From assembly GCF_021532615.1 (NCBI RefSeq), contig NZ_JAKGAQ010000005.1, positions 186,001-250,000 on the forward strand: DNA of 64,000 nucleotides. Reading direction: 5' to 3'. The notes below the pieces were generated by a model. That model was not told the origin of the DNA and did not search any database. It was given only the letters and a program-made list of their open reading frames with translations. This DNA is from Octadecabacter dasysiphoniae. Lineage in GTDB: Bacteria > Pseudomonadota > Alphaproteobacteria > Rhodobacterales > Rhodobacteraceae. The position numbers and the translations under genes were made by a program. Shown here in pieces: positions 1 to 10,140 of this stretch (the stretch's first letter is position 1; each line of letters opens with the position of its first letter).

Positions 1-888
1 AGCGGACACCGGATTTCCGGGCAGGCCAAGAAATGCGGTGTCACCTTTGGCCCCCGCCATCAAAGGCTTACCGGGGCGCATGGCGATTTTATGGAAACTG
101 CGCGTCACGCCAAAGCGATCCAAGGCTGGGGCGACCAAATCATGATCCCCGACAGACGCGCCGCCGATGGTTACGATGATATCTGCACCCCAATCGGCCG
201 CATCTTGCAGGGTCTGGTCAAGGGCCTCTGGAGTGTCTGGCGCGATGGGCAGGACGTTCACGTCGCCGCCGGCTATGCGCACCATTGCCTGCAATGCAAA
301 GACGTTGGATGCGATGATCTGTTCTGGCTTTGGATCGTCGCCGAGCATCATCAATTCGTCGCCGTTTGAAATCAGCGCAACCTTGGGACGGCACGTAACC
401 GTGACGCGAGGCTGGTTCATTGCGGCGACTAAGGCAAGGTGTGCGGGTGTCAATTCTGGCACCACATTCAAAGTGAAGTCTGATTTGAAATCAGCGCCTT
501 GCGGGCGTATATTGATGTTGTCTGATAGGGGCTCTGTCAGCGTGATATGATCAGCTTGGCGGGTGACGTTTTCCTGAATAACCACCCGCGTTGCGCCGCG
601 TGGTACGGGGGCGCCGGTGAAAATACGCACAGCTTGTCCGGCTTGCAATTCACCGTCCCAGCCGTGTCCTGCCGCGGATTCCCCGACAACGATCAATCGA
701 TCGTTATGGGCCACATCACCAACGGCATAGCCATCCATGGCAGAGGCGGAGAATGGCGGCTGGTCGCGTTTGGCGGCGACAGGTTTGGCAAGGGTCCGCC
801 CTAACGCGTCTTGCAGCGCAACGATTTCTGTTGGTCCGGTCTTGACCAAGTCCAGACACATGGCTTGGGCCTGTTCGACGGAAATCAT
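1..888 (-). CDS. moeA: Molybdopterin molybdotransferase MoeA (partial, C-terminus outside window)
   Basis: MoeA inserts molybdate into adenylylated molybdopterin, the final common step of molybdenum cofactor synthesis, in the cytosol. From the ATG at 888 the frame stays open through base 1, giving the first 296 residues of a family usually near 400 long. Visible motifs are AMDGYA (residues 50-55), [10 protein letters not shown] in the MogA-like nucleotide-binding domain (around residue 241), and PGKP followed by LPGNPVS just before the edge. The start overlaps the moaC stop as ATGA, so the two are probably translationally coupled. It is the last gene seen in the trpC-moaC-moeA run. Confidence 0.95.
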   Translation of the reverse strand, partial: MISVEQAQAMCLDLVKTGPTEIVALQDALGRTLAKPVAAKRDQPPFSASAMDGYAVGDVAHNDRLIVVGESAAGHGWDGELQAGQAVRIFTGAPVPRGATRVVIQENVTRQADHITLTEPLSDNINIRPQGADFKSDFTLNVVPELTPAHLALVAAMNQPRVTVTCRPKVALISNGDELMMLGDDPKPEQIIASNVFALQAMVRIAGGDVNVLPIAPDTPEALDQTLQDAADWGADIIVTIGGASVGDHDLVAPALDRFGVTRSFHKIAMRPGKPLMAGAKGDTAFLGLPGNPVSA

Positions 889-1361
889 CCCTCGAAACGG
901 CCCGATTTACCGCCATCTTTCAGCGTCACGCGCAGACCGCCGATTTCCATGTCTTTTTGAACCGCCTTGAGCATGTCGTAAACAGTGAGCGCGGCGGTGC
1001 TGGCGGCGGTCAACGCTTCCATCTCAACACCTGTTTGACCTGTGGTTTTGACCGTGGCTTCAATGCGCACGCCCGGCAGGGCGGTATCAGGCACAAGATC
1101 CACGGCGACCTTTGTAATGGGCAAGGGATGGCACAGGGGTATCAAATCTGACGTCTTTTTAGCCCCTTGGATGCCCGCAATCCGTCCAATCCCGAGGACA
1201 TCACCCTTTTTGGCGGTGCCAGCGGTGACATGGGCCAGTGTGTCGGGCGTCATCTTGATCCAGGCGGCTGCTGTGGCAATGCGCGCTGTGACGGCCTTGT
1301 CGGACACATCCACCATGTGCGCCTGACCTGCGTCATCAAAATGGCTAAGGCCGTCGCCCAT
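885..1361 (-). CDS. moaC: Cyclic pyranopterin monophosphate synthase MoaC
   Basis: MoaC converts the MoaA product (3',8-cyclo-7,8-dihydro-GTP) to cyclic pyranopterin monophosphate, the first stable molybdenum cofactor intermediate. The protein has about 158 residues, normal for the family. It carries the conserved DLIPLCHPL segment, [10 protein letters not shown], and YDMLKA, which holds the catalytic Asp and Lys. The ATG at 1361 overlaps the trpC stop (TGATG). An in-frame GTG one codon upstream is a possible alternative. It sits between trpC and moeA in one tightly coupled unit. Confidence 0.95.
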   Translation of the reverse strand: MGDGLSHFDDAGQAHMVDVSDKAVTARIATAAAWIKMTPDTLAHVTAGTAKKGDVLGIGRIAGIQGAKKTSDLIPLCHPLPITKVAVDLVPDTALPGVRIEATVKTTGQTGVEMEALTAASTAALTVYDMLKAVQKDMEIGGLRVTLKDGGKSGRFEG

Positions 1362-2167
1362 CACATGCCGCCCATGGTCATTGGATTGGAGAGCAATTGG
1401 CGTGTTGCTGCCGCCACATCATCCTGACGCATCAGGCTTTCGCCGATCAGGAACGTGCGCGCGCCGTATTGTGCCATATCCGCGAGGTCATCGGACGTGT
1501 TCAACCCGCTTTCACAGACAATCAAACGGTCCGGCGGCACCATGCGCGACAAGGTGCGCGTCGTGTCGAGCGTTGTGTCAAACGTCTTAAGGTTGCGGTT
1601 GTTGATGCCCATAAGAGGGGATTTCAACAGACATGCGCGTTCAAGTTCTTCGGCGTTGTGGACTTCGAGCAGGACATCCATGCCCCATTCGGTTGCCGCG
1701 GCTTCGAGTTCGGCGGCCTGTGTGTCTTCGACAGAGGCAAGGATGATCAGGATGGCATCGGCGCCGAGCGCGCGGGCTTCTGCGACTTGGTAAGTGTCAT
1801 ACATGAAATCTTTGCGCAGTGCGGGCAGATCAACGGCGTCGCGCGCGGCTGTCAGGAATTCATCGGCCCCCTGAAATGATGGGGCATCGGTCAGAACGCT
1901 GAGGCAGGTTGCGCCACCTGCGGCGTAGGCCTGGGCCAGTTCGGGGGGATTGAAGTCTTCGCGGATCAGACCTTTGGAGGGGCTGGCCTTTTTGATTTCA
2001 GCGATCAGGCCATAGCCTTCGCGGCTGGCTTCGGTCAGGCGTTCGGCAAAGCCGCGCGTCGGCGATGCAGTGCGGGCGTCGGCCTCAACTTCAGAGAAGG
2101 GCCGCGCAGATTTGCAGGCCGCGATGTGGTCGAGCTTATAGGCTTTGATCTTGTCTAAAATATCCAT
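1361..2167 (-). CDS. trpC: Indole-3-glycerol phosphate synthase TrpC
   Basis: TrpC closes the indole ring, turning carboxyphenylaminodeoxyribulose phosphate into indole-3-glycerol phosphate in tryptophan synthesis. The 268 residues form a single-function (beta/alpha)8 barrel, not fused to Trp[12 protein letters not shown] carries the catalytic Glu and Lys, LRKDFM carries the second catalytic Lys, and [10 protein letters not shown] and the late CESG loop bind phosphate. The upstream gap of about 140 bases holds a palindromic repeat that separates it from trpG-trpD-DUF3592. Downstream it overlaps moaC. Confidence 0.96.
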   Translation of the reverse strand: MDILDKIKAYKLDHIAACKSARPFSEVEADARTASPTRGFAERLTEASREGYGLIAEIKKASPSKGLIREDFNPPELAQAYAAGGATCLSVLTDAPSFQGADEFLTAARDAVDLPALRKDFMYDTYQVAEARALGADAILIILASVEDTQAAELEAAATEWGMDVLLEVHNAEELERACLLKSPLMGINNRNLKTFDTTLDTTRTLSRMVPPDRLIVCESGLNTSDDLADMAQYGARTFLIGESLMRQDDVAAATRQLLSNPMTMGGM

Positions 2168-2220
2168 GTGGTGAACTTAGTCCTGTGTCGGGGGGAAGAC
2201 AATTGCGCGTGCCGCGGGCG

Positions 2221-2309
2221 GGGCGCAAAATTCTGCGAATTTTGCAAGAAAGACGGGGCGCTGCCCCCGGCCTTTGGCCTCCCCCGGAATATTTAGAAAC
2301 CAAAGAGGG
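2221..2309. repeat. Intergenic palindromic repeat (copy A) with AATATTT tail
   Basis: The gap between the DUF3592 gene and trpC holds several hairpins in a row. A 9-bp stem with loop tgc lies at 2225-2245 (GCAAAATTC/GAATTTTGC), and a GGGGC/GCCCC stem follows at about 2255-2267. After these come CCCCCGGAATATTTA and ACCAAAGAGGG. The same tail follows a palindrome at 33453-33505. Read on the minus strand, the GGGGC stem is followed by a pyrimidine run, so it could act as a partial terminator within the trp series. Confidence 0.6.
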
Positions 2310-2310
2310 T

Positions 2311-2814
2311 TTAGGGTGCGGTTGAACGCATGCGCGCGCGCAGGGCCGCAAGGTTGCCGTTTGATAGGCCGAAGAACAGCCCGAAAAGCCCCATGAGGAG
2401 ACTGATCGCCAGATGCCCCCAGGCGGTTGTGCGGGTTTGGCCATCATAAAGATCGTGAATACGTGGCGCGTCAGGGTGGATGCGGATCATCCAAGAATGA
2501 CCGACCGGATGGCTGTTATGGAAGTTTTGGGGCACGGCGCGTTCGTTGGCGATCGTCTGATTGTTCCATGTAAACGAGTAGGTTATGAAATGGGTGCCTT
2601 TGCCATCGCGCGCGGAGTTTTGCGCAATAAAGCGGTGATCCAGTACGGTGGCGGGAATTTCGATATTATGTCTGGCGAGGCGTCGTGCGTCGCCTGCCGA
2701 GATTACGGTCACCGTTGCAAAGACAGCGGACATAAACAGAATTGCGCAGCCCAGCCAGAACCGTTTGGTGAACGTAAATTGTGCCGCCCAATCGGGATCA
2801 CCGGAAGAGTTCAC
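2311..2814 (-). CDS. DUF3592-like small membrane protein
   Basis: The function is unknown. The 167-residue protein has a hydrophobic segment near residues 20-40 and another near 130-152. Between them is a soluble, beta-rich stretch with [12 protein letters not shown] and a [10 protein letters not shown] segment, the layout of DUF3592 proteins (two helices flanking an extracytoplasmic domain). It starts at a GTG that overlaps the trpD stop (GTGA), so it is translationally coupled to trpD even though it has no evident role in tryptophan synthesis. A palindromic repeat follows before trpC. Confidence 0.7.
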   Translation of the reverse strand: MNSSGDPDWAAQFTFTKRFWLGCAILFMSAVFATVTVISAGDARRLARHNIEIPATVLDHRFIAQNSARDGKGTHFITYSFTWNNQTIANERAVPQNFHNSHPVGHSWMIRIHPDAPRIHDLYDGQTRTTAWGHLAISLLMGLFGLFFGLSNGNLAALRARMRSTAP

Positions 2815-3827
2815 GCGCCTTGGGTGATTTTGGCGAGCGTTTCCACGGCGGTTTTGGCGGCACCGCTGTCGATGCTGTCAGCGGCCATGCGCGCGCCGGC
2901 CTTGAGGCCTTCGACCTTGCCCGCCACGAGCAATGCAGCGGCGGAGTTCAGCAAAACGGCGTCACGGTAGGCGGAGTGTTCACCGTCCAGAAGGGCGCGA
3001 AAGGCTTTGGCGTTGTCGGCTGGCGATCCGCCCAAGATGTCCTCAAACGGGTGGACGGGCAGGCCCGCGTCTTCGGGGTGGACTTCGCGCTGTGTGATCA
3101 TGTCACCAGACATCGCGGCGACCCAAGATACGCCCGTAATCGTAAGCTCATCGGTGCCGTCGCTGCCGTGGACAAGCCATGCGGCCTCGGACCCAAGTTG
3201 TTGCAACGTTTGCGCCATTGGCAGGATCAGATCGCGCGAAAATGCGCCTGTGAGTTGGCGTTTGACGCCTGCCGGGTTGGTCAGTGGGCCAAGAATGTTG
3301 AAAATCGTGCGGGTGCCAAGTTCACCGCGTGTGGGCATCACGTGTTTGATCGCCGGATGATGCATGGGGGCCATCATAAAGCCGATGCCAGCCTCAGCGA
3401 TGCCGCGTTCGACTACGTCAGGGCCGACCATGACGTCAATGCCCATCTGAGAGAGCGCATCTGCGGCACCAGACAGTGACGACAGATTGCGGTTGCCGTG
3501 CTTGGCCACAGGGACGCCCGCGCCCGCGACGACAAACGCCGTTGCGGTGGAAATGTTCAGCGTGCCTTTGCCGTCGCCCCCCGTGCCGACAATGTCCATC
3601 GCACTAGCGGGGGCGTTAACAGGCAAACAATGGGCGCGCATGACGGCGGCGGCGGCGGCATATTCATCCACCACTTCGCCGCGCGTACGCATGGCCATCA
3701 ACAGACCGCCCATTTGGGACGGGGTCGCATCGCCTTTGAACAGGATTTCAAAGGCTGCTTGGGCTTGATCGCGGGTCAGCGGGCCTTCGGCGGCGGCATG
3801 GATAAGGGGTTTTAGCGCGTCGCTCAT
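2811..3827 (-). CDS. trpD: Anthranilate phosphoribosyltransferase TrpD
   Basis: TrpD transfers phosphoribose from PRPP to anthranilate, the second step of the tryptophan branch. The 338 residues match the family. Visible are the PRPP-binding [14 protein letters not shown] motif, KHGNRNLSS, and the anthranilate-contacting segment around MMAPMHHPA. It overlaps trpG upstream (ATGA) and the DUF3592 gene downstream (GTGA). Confidence 0.96.
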   Translation of the reverse strand: MSDALKPLIHAAAEGPLTRDQAQAAFEILFKGDATPSQMGGLLMAMRTRGEVVDEYAAAAAVMRAHCLPVNAPASAMDIVGTGGDGKGTLNISTATAFVVAGAGVPVAKHGNRNLSSLSGAADALSQMGIDVMVGPDVVERGIAEAGIGFMMAPMHHPAIKHVMPTRGELGTRTIFNILGPLTNPAGVKRQLTGAFSRDLILPMAQTLQQLGSEAAWLVHGSDGTDELTITGVSWVAAMSGDMITQREVHPEDAGLPVHPFEDILGGSPADNAKAFRALLDGEHSAYRDAVLLNSAAALLVAGKVEGLKAGARMAADSIDSGAAKTAVETLAKITQGA

Positions 3828-4405
3828 GCGGGGACCTTTAGTGTCTTGAGGAAATTGTCGAGCATTGCATGCCCGTGTTCTGATTTGATGCTTTCGGGGT
3901 GGAACTGCACGCCGTGCATGGGCAATTCACGGTGCTGGAGGCCCATGATCGTGCCGTCTTCCAGCTCTGCTGTGATTTCAAGGCAGTCGGGTAGGGATGC
4001 GCGCTCTACCGTCAGGGAATGATAGCGCGTCGCCTCAAACGGGGAGGGCAGGCCCGCGAACAGGGATTTGCCCGTATGGTGCATTGTGCCCATTTTCCCG
4101 TGCACGATTTCATGGCAGCGCACGACTTTGCCGCCAAACGCCTCACCTATGGTTTGGTGGCCAAGGCAGACGCCCATCAGCGGTGTTTTCGTTTCCGCAG
4201 CGGCCTGCGTCAGCGCAAGACAAATCCCAGCGGCCGACGGATCACAGGGGCCGGGCGACAGCACGATGCCGGATGCCCCCATGCCCATTGCCTCTTGTAC
4301 ATCAATCGCGTCGTTGCGTTTTACGACAACATCTGCGCCAAGCTCACCAAAGTAATGCACCAGATTGTAGGTGAAGCTGTCGTAATTATCGATCAAGAGA
4401 AGCAT
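3824..4405 (-). CDS. trpG: Anthranilate synthase glutamine amidotransferase subunit TrpG
   Basis: TrpG hydrolyses glutamine and passes ammonia to TrpE for anthranilate synthesis. The 193 residues form a class I glutamine amidotransferase. The nucleophile is Cys80 in [15 protein letters not shown], and the His-Glu pair is in [15 protein letters not shown] near the C-terminus. [13 protein letters not shown] at the N-terminus is typical. It is the first gene of the trpG-trpD-DUF3592 run. The partner trpE lies 2.3 kb upstream on the same strand, separated by two oppositely oriented genes. I saw no leader peptide rich in Trp codons before it. Confidence 0.96.
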   Translation of the reverse strand: MLLLIDNYDSFTYNLVHYFGELGADVVVKRNDAIDVQEAMGMGASGIVLSPGPCDPSAAGICLALTQAAAETKTPLMGVCLGHQTIGEAFGGKVVRCHEIVHGKMGTMHHTGKSLFAGLPSPFEATRYHSLTVERASLPDCLEITAELEDGTIMGLQHRELPMHGVQFHPESIKSEHGHAMLDNFLKTLKVPA

Positions 4406-4576
4406 AGTTTTGCCGCCATACAGTCAGGTTAATTTGGGGCTACCGCGCAGGGGCGTGCCGCATATATACTAGGGTCATACATGGGCCGGAGCGCGGGGGT
4501 GCGTCAAGGCCCGCAATGGTCCCAAATCGACCCATGAGAGGTCGCGGGAACAATGAGAGAAGAAGGCAGCAGCAGT

Positions 4577-6124
4577 ATGCGTGGATTGATCGGTGGAATG
4601 CTAACGGGCGGATTGGTGTCCGTGCTGGGGTTAGGCGTGGTGTCTGTGGTAAGCGAACAGCCCGCAGGCGTCACCCCGCCAGAGGCCCCTTTGGTGCAAG
4701 CGCCGATGGTGGACCCGGTTGAAACGGTTGAGGATGTTGCAGACAGTGGCCCATCAACACCCGTAGGTAGCCTGAGCATCCAAGAACCCCAAGCGCCTGC
4801 ATTGCCAATGGGCGAAGCTGTCGAAGCAGAGCCGACCGCCCCCGTTGCGGTTACCGCAGACGCGCAAGCCCCGCGTGCGGACACAGATCCGCTTGATGAA
4901 CCCGAAGTGACCAGCGTTGAAGGCGCGATGGAGGCCCCGCCGGCGCCCCAGTCTGCCAATGTGGTGTCTGAACCCGTCGCCCCCGTTTTGCCAAACCCGC
5001 AGGCCCTGGCCCCCCAAACGCCCGAAAACGAGGCTGATCTGACGGTTTCGACAACACCAGCACAACCGACAATCGTGATCGTACCGGACACCGAAGTTTC
5101 GGTGGTTGACGATGAACCACAGGTCGGCGAACAAACGACGCCTGAACCGACGGACGATTTCTTTGTCGTGGATTTAGGGGCGGATGCATCTATTGACACC
5201 AACGCAGACCCAATCGGCGAAGCGGTGGCGCAGGACACTGTGCAAGACGAAGCACCCGCGATTGATGCGCCCGCTGATCCGCCCGAAGATTTGGCCTTGA
5301 ATACTGCTGATATCGCGGCGGCCGTTGTCCCATCGACAGAACCGCGTTTGCAATTGGGCGGTGCGAACACACTGCTGACTGAACGTGATACGGGCGTAAC
5401 AATCCGCCGCCCCGGCACCGATGAGGCCAGCGATGACGTGGCACAACCTGCCGCGAATGCACTGCAAAACTACGCCGCAGATGCGGATGATTTCGGGTCC
5501 AAGCCGCTGATGTCAGTTGTTTTGATTGATGATGGGTCAATGTCTGCCGCCGCAGCGGCCTTGGCGGGTCTGCCATTCCCAGTGTCTATCGCGCTTGATC
5601 CGGCATTGCCGAATGCCGCTGATCTGATGGCGTCTTATCGTGCGGACGGTTTTGAGGTGGTGGTGATGGCTAAAGTGCCAGAAGGCGCGTTGCCGTCTGA
5701 TGTTGAGGTTACATTCGAAAGCGTCTTTAGTAATTTGCCGGAAACCATCGCGGTCTTGGACATTGGGGCAGGTGGTTTGCAGGCCGACCGCGCCGTGACA
5801 GAACAGGCGATGGATATTCTCGCTTATCAGGGGCGGGGTTTTATTACGGCCAGCCAAGGGCTGAACATGGCCGGGCGCGCCGCACAGCAAGCAGGGGTTC
5901 CATCCGCAGTGGTGTTTCGTGATCTGGATATCGACAATCAGGATGCCCGCGTCGTGCGCCGTTTTGTTGATCAGGCTGCGTTTCGTGCGCGCCAAGAAAG
6001 TGGTGTTGTGCTGATTGGCCGTGTGCGCCCGGATACAATTTCCGCGCTGATCTTATGGGGAACCGCGAACCAGGAAGATCAGATCGCCGTTGTTCCCGTA
6101 AGCGCGGTTTTGTTGGCCGAGTAA
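4577..6124 (+). CDS. Divergent polysaccharide deacetylase family protein with long acidic linker
   Basis: The N-terminus (MRGLIGGMLTGG...) is a single hydrophobic anchor or signal. About 260 residues of low-complexity sequence rich in Pro, Ala, Glu, Asp and Val follow. The last 200 or so residues form the conserved domain (from PLMSVVLIDDGSMS, through IALDPALPNAADLM and VLDIGAGGLQADRAV, to GVVLIGRVRPDTI) that resembles the divergent polysaccharide deacetylase family (YibQ-like, PF04748). It is probably a periplasmic, membrane-tethered protein of the envelope. The start at 4577 has agaagg ten bases upstream; an in-frame ATG at 4553 is possible. It is divergent from trpG. Confidence 0.8.
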   Translation: MRGLIGGMLTGGLVSVLGLGVVSVVSEQPAGVTPPEAPLVQAPMVDPVETVEDVADSGPSTPVGSLSIQEPQAPALPMGEAVEAEPTAPVAVTADAQAPRADTDPLDEPEVTSVEGAMEAPPAPQSANVVSEPVAPVLPNPQALAPQTPENEADLTVSTTPAQPTIVIVPDTEVSVVDDEPQVGEQTTPEPTDDFFVVDLGADASIDTNADPIGEAVAQDTVQDEAPAIDAPADPPEDLALNTADIAAAVVPSTEPRLQLGGANTLLTERDTGVTIRRPGTDEASDDVAQPAANALQNYAADADDFGSKPLMSVVLIDDGSMSAAAAALAGLPFPVSIALDPALPNAADLMASYRADGFEVVVMAKVPEGALPSDVEVTFESVFSNLPETIAVLDIGAGGLQADRAVTEQAMDILAYQGRGFITASQGLNMAGRAAQQAGVPSAVVFRDLDIDNQDARVVRRFVDQAAFRARQESGVVLIGRVRPDTISALILWGTANQEDQIAVVPVSAVLLAE

Positions 6125-6165
6125 TCGCAGTGTTCTTTTAGGTTTGATGCAAAGGTGGTGCCCAC

Positions 6166-6708
6166 GTGTCTGATCGGTTCACATTGATCACGGGATGTTC
6201 TGGCGGTGGTAAATCGACGTTGCTTGCAGCGTTGGCGAAGGCGGGTTTTAGCACCATCAAGGAACCCGGGCGGCGGATTATATCGAACGCGCGCAGTGGC
6301 GCGGACCACACATTGCCGTGGGTCGATATGAATGCCTTTGCGCGTGCTGCGGTTGAAATGGCGCATGCCGACCTGAAAAAAGCCGAAGGAATGACAGGGC
6401 AGGTGTTTTTTGATCGGGGTTTGGTTGATGCTGCCGTGGCGCTTCAATCAGCCAGCGGCGCATCCCACTGCACCACGCTGGGCCCGCATCGCCACTATGC
6501 AAAGACCGTTTTCATAGCACCGCCTTGGCACGAAATTTTTGAGCAAGACGAGGACCGCAAGCACGGGTTTGCCAAAGCCTGTGATGAATACGACCGACTG
6601 GTCGCCGCGCTGGATGATCTGGGATATGAACCATGCATACTGCCGCAGGTTTCTGTCGCGGATCGTGTGGGGTTTGTCCTGGAAACCCTAGAACTGACGC
6701 CTGAGTAA
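6166..6708 (+). CDS. AAA family ATPase (AAA_28-like P-loop protein)
   Basis: This is a small P-loop protein of 180 residues. Walker A is GCSGGGKST at residues 10-18. EPGRRII, FFDRGLVDAAVAL and the late DEYDRLVAALDDLGYEPC resemble AAA_28 ATPases and small-molecule kinases. The substrate is unknown. The start is a GTG at 6166 with aaagg about eight bases upstream. It lies 41 bases after the polysaccharide deacetylase gene on the same strand and converges on trpE with only six bases between the stops. Confidence 0.75.
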   Translation: MSDRFTLITGCSGGGKSTLLAALAKAGFSTIKEPGRRIISNARSGADHTLPWVDMNAFARAAVEMAHADLKKAEGMTGQVFFDRGLVDAAVALQSASGASHCTTLGPHRHYAKTVFIAPPWHEIFEQDEDRKHGFAKACDEYDRLVAALDDLGYEPCILPQVSVADRVGFVLETLELTPE

Positions 6709-6714
6709 CAGCCT

Positions 6715-8217
6715 TTATGAATTGCCTGTCCGGAACATGGCCGCATCAGCTGCCGCGCGCCTGATTGCGCCGGATTTGTGGACGGTTTCCATGTATTCGG
6801 CTTCGGGGTCGCTGTCATACACAACGCCGCCGCCTGCCTGCACATACAGCTGATCCCCCTTGAGAACCGCCGTGCGCAGGGCGATGCACATGTCCATATC
6901 GCCGTTCGCCGAAAAGTAACCGCAGCCACCGCCGTACAATCCGCGCTTTTCCGGTTCCAATTCATCGATGATTTCCATGGCGCGCACTTTTGGCGCACCT
7001 GATACGGTTCCCGCGGGCATTCCAGCGAAGAAAGCCGATAACGCATCTTCGCCCTCCGCCAGTTCACCGACCACGTTGGACACGATGTGCATCACATGGC
7101 TATAGCGTTCGACAACGAATTGCTCTGTCGGGCGCACGGTGCCGATCTTTGACACTTTGCCCGTGTCGTTGCGCCCCAGATCCAGCAGCATCAGGTGTTC
7201 TGCCAGTTCTTTCTTGTCGGCCATCAAATCAGCCTCGAATGCATTGTCTTCTTCGACCGTCGCGCCACGGGGGCGGGTGCCAGCGATGGGGCGGATCGTC
7301 ACCTCGGATCCGAACACACGGACCAAGATTTCGGGCGACGCGCCGATGACCTGATAATCCCCGTAGTTGAAATAGAACATGAACGGTGACGGGTTTGTGC
7401 GCCGCAGGCTGCGATACAGCGCAAAGGGCGGTTCCGCAAACGTCTGTGTCCAGCGTTGTGATGGCACACATTGAAAGATGTCACCGGCACGGATGTAGTC
7501 CTTGGCCTTTTCAACCGCTTCCTTGTAGCCTGATTTTGTAAAGTTGCTGACCGGATTGGCGGGCGTGTCCGCATCACCCAAGGTGCGTTCAGCCATTGGA
7601 ACAGGCAATTCTAGGGTTCGTTGTGCGTCCATCACACGTTCGGCCGCTTGGGCGTAGGCCGCTTTCGCAGACAGGCCCGATGTCGCGTAGGCTGGGGCGA
7701 CCAAAATAACCTCTCCCTTCACGCCGTCCAGAACCGCCACGACTGAGGGGCGCAACATGACAGCGTCGGGCAGGCCGATCGGGTCGGGGTTGATGTTTGG
7801 CAAATGTTCGACAAGGCGGATCATGTCATAGCCAAGATAGCCGAACAGGCCCGCGCTTGCGGCCGGAAGATCGACGGGTAGGTCAATTTTGCTTTCGGCG
7901 ATCAGCGCGCGCAGGTTGGTTAACGGATCACCGGATTGGTCTTCAAACGCGTCTTCATCAAAGCGCGCAGAGCGGTTGATGCGGCTTGTCGTGCCGTGAC
8001 ATTCCCAGATCAGATCGGGTTTCATGCCGACGATCGAATACCGCCCGCGAATTTCGCCACCGGTGACGGATTCCAACAGAAACGCATGTTTGCCAGCGCC
8101 CGTCAGCTTGAGCATGAGGGACACGGGCGTGTCCAGATCAGCCGTCAGTCGTGTGTAGACGATCTGGTTTTCGCCTGCGTCATAAGCCGTGCGGAAGGTT
8201 TCGAAATCGGGCGTCAT
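6715..8217 (-). CDS. trpE: Anthranilate synthase component I TrpE
   Basis: TrpE aminates chorismate and eliminates pyruvate to give anthranilate, using ammonia from TrpG. The 500 residues match the family. KHAFLLESVTGG carries the LLES segment of the tryptophan feedback site. IAGTRPRG, LLDLGRNDTGKVSK and AGMPAGTVSGAPKVRAMEII are the chorismate-binding core motifs. It begins three bases after the stop of the PpiD-like gene and is probably co-transcribed with it. Confidence 0.96.
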   Translation of the reverse strand: MTPDFETFRTAYDAGENQIVYTRLTADLDTPVSLMLKLTGAGKHAFLLESVTGGEIRGRYSIVGMKPDLIWECHGTTSRINRSARFDEDAFEDQSGDPLTNLRALIAESKIDLPVDLPAASAGLFGYLGYDMIRLVEHLPNINPDPIGLPDAVMLRPSVVAVLDGVKGEVILVAPAYATSGLSAKAAYAQAAERVMDAQRTLELPVPMAERTLGDADTPANPVSNFTKSGYKEAVEKAKDYIRAGDIFQCVPSQRWTQTFAEPPFALYRSLRRTNPSPFMFYFNYGDYQVIGASPEILVRVFGSEVTIRPIAGTRPRGATVEEDNAFEADLMADKKELAEHLMLLDLGRNDTGKVSKIGTVRPTEQFVVERYSHVMHIVSNVVGELAEGEDALSAFFAGMPAGTVSGAPKVRAMEIIDELEPEKRGLYGGGCGYFSANGDMDMCIALRTAVLKGDQLYVQAGGGVVYDSDPEAEYMETVHKSGAIRRAAADAAMFRTGNS

Positions 8218-8220
8218 GAT

Positions 8221-10065
8221 CTACCGGAAATTGGCGTGCACGGCATTGATGGCCGCGTCGTTGATGTTCACCTCCGTGCGCAACTGCACGGTGCGGGTGT
8301 AAAGCTCATAGATGTCTTGCGCGATGCCTTCGGCGGCGGATTGGGCAATGGCATCCATTTCGGTTGCGAACACATCGTCCTCGGGGTCAGCGCCGGTGAT
8401 GTCATCCAAACGCACGATGATGGCATCGCCATCGTTGGGCAACACGCGGACATCCCCGATGTCCATGTCGAACACTTCGGTCAGGAAATTGGTCGGCGCG
8501 CCGTTCACAAAACCGCGCCGCGTCAGGCCGTTTTCCTGCACAGCATCCAGTCCGATAAACCCGAAGTCTTGCACGCCTTCGTTCAGACGCGCCTGTTTTG
8601 CCTCGGCTTCGGCCATGACGGCAGCGGCGGTTTCTTGTGCTTCCCAACCGGCAATCACGTCGTCGCGCACATCATCCATCGGGATCAGAGCAGGGGCGCG
8701 GACTTCGAGGATTTGAACGGCAAACAGCCCGCCGTCGTCAAGGCTTTGGAGTTCGGGGAAATCTGCCACGTCCTGATTTGCCACAACATCACGGAAGGCA
8801 GCATAGGCGGCAATGCCGTCGGTGATATCGGCCGTCCAGTCCATTTCGCCCAACACCATATCCGTCTGCTCCGCCACGTTTTCGAGCAGAGCACCACCCG
8901 CCAGCAAGTTCGTGATCGGGTCGATCTGATCTTCGATCAGGCGGATCGCGCGCTGTGCGGCCTGATCTTCGCGCAGTTCTGGTGCCGCTTGTTCGAATGT
9001 TGTGTTGCGCGCAGCCAGAACGGCATTCACACGGTACAGCGCAGGGCCAAGGTCGCTTTGAAAAGGGCCTGTCACGCCGCCGGTTTCAAGCGCAAAGATT
9101 GCGGGGCCAGCGTCGCCCATTTGGGCCTCAGTGACGTCACCGCCATCCACATCTTCAAGCGTCAAACCGCGATCCTCCACCAGTTCGGGGAAGGATGTTT
9201 CGCCTGTCTCAATCGCCTCAATCGCAGCCTGTGCGGCCGCTTCATCGGAAAAGACCAAGCGTTCGATCAAGCGGCGTTCAGCCTGTACGTATTCTTCGAT
9301 CCGCGCCTCATATTCTTCGCGGAGCGCGACTTCATCCACAGGCATATCATCCTGGATCATATCAGGCGTCAGCCAGACATATTGTAGCGCGCGTGTTTCA
9401 AGGCTGGTGTAGATCGCAGGGTTCGCATCGTAGTGGGTCTGCAAGTCTTCTTCGGATGGTTCGGGCAGGATGATTTCAACATCAGCGGCAGTCAGCGGAG
9501 CCCATGTGAATGTGCGCCCTTCGCGGGTGAATTTCGCGACAGTTTCGCCGTAGGTTGCAGGATCGGGAATGCCTGTGAACACCGCGCCCTGAACAAGTGC
9601 GCGCGCCGCACCTTCGCGCAGGCTGGTTTCATAGTCCCGCACGCTCAACCCGCTTGATGATAAGGCCTGCCGATAGGTTTCACGATCAAACGACCCATCC
9701 AGACCGCGAAAGGCGGGCGTGGCCAAAACTTGTTCGCTGACAACACCATCGCCAACAGACAGGCCCAGAACGGCGGCTTCGTTGTCCAACGCACGTTGGC
9801 CCACCGCGGATTGAAGCGCGCGGATCGGGATGCCCAGTGCATCCGCTTCGGGGAAGGACAACTGGCGGCCTTCTTGTGCGCTGCGGATGCGGATAAGCGT
9901 TTGGAGTTCTTCGAAATAGGCTTGGGTCGAAAGCGGTTTTTCGCCCACCGTTCCGACAGAACGCACGGTGCCCGTCAGCCCACCCGCACCAAAGCCCAAA
10001 AGGCCCACGAAAAGCAGACCCATAATGATCCAAACAAAGAAGTTTTTTGTCTTGCCTTTGGCCAT
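8221..10065 (-). CDS. SurA/PpiD-like peptidylprolyl isomerase, membrane anchored
   Basis: This is a 614-residue periplasmic folding factor anchored by one transmembrane helix near residues 10-30 (FFVWIIMGLLFVGLLGFGAG). A SurA-N-type domain follows, starting near EKPLSTQAYFEELQTLIRIR. A degenerate parvulin-like section occupies the middle (ERLVFSDEAAAQAA to TGPFQSDLGPALYRV), and a second helical/parvulin-like section ends the protein. The overall plan is that of PpiD, which assists outer-membrane protein folding at the inner membrane. Its location directly ahead of trpE is typical of Rhodobacterales. Confidence 0.88.
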   Translation of the reverse strand: MAKGKTKNFFVWIIMGLLFVGLLGFGAGGLTGTVRSVGTVGEKPLSTQAYFEELQTLIRIRSAQEGRQLSFPEADALGIPIRALQSAVGQRALDNEAAVLGLSVGDGVVSEQVLATPAFRGLDGSFDRETYRQALSSSGLSVRDYETSLREGAARALVQGAVFTGIPDPATYGETVAKFTREGRTFTWAPLTAADVEIILPEPSEEDLQTHYDANPAIYTSLETRALQYVWLTPDMIQDDMPVDEVALREEYEARIEEYVQAERRLIERLVFSDEAAAQAAIEAIETGETSFPELVEDRGLTLEDVDGGDVTEAQMGDAGPAIFALETGGVTGPFQSDLGPALYRVNAVLAARNTTFEQAAPELREDQAAQRAIRLIEDQIDPITNLLAGGALLENVAEQTDMVLGEMDWTADITDGIAAYAAFRDVVANQDVADFPELQSLDDGGLFAVQILEVRAPALIPMDDVRDDVIAGWEAQETAAAVMAEAEAKQARLNEGVQDFGFIGLDAVQENGLTRRGFVNGAPTNFLTEVFDMDIGDVRVLPNDGDAIIVRLDDITGADPEDDVFATEMDAIAQSAAEGIAQDIYELYTRTVQLRTEVNINDAAINAVHANFR

Positions 10066-10140
10066 CGTAACAGCGTCCCTATTTTCGCATTTTCACCTGT
10101 CTAGGCAGGTCGCGGGCGGCGTGCAAGCGGATGTGGTGGT

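Noticed and set aside
4406..4552. Tryptophan leader peptide upstream of trpG
   Set aside because: No short frame with consecutive Trp codons and no terminator-antiterminator arms were seen on the minus strand.
4504..5418. 304-codon Ser/Gly/Thr-rich frame opposite the deacetylase-like gene
   Set aside because: The composition is the complement of the Pro/Ala/Asp-rich linker and has no independent support.
7936..9387. 483-codon open frame on the plus strand opposite trpE and the PpiD-like gene
   Set aside because: It is antisense to two clear genes and its product resembles no protein; a shadow of codon bias.
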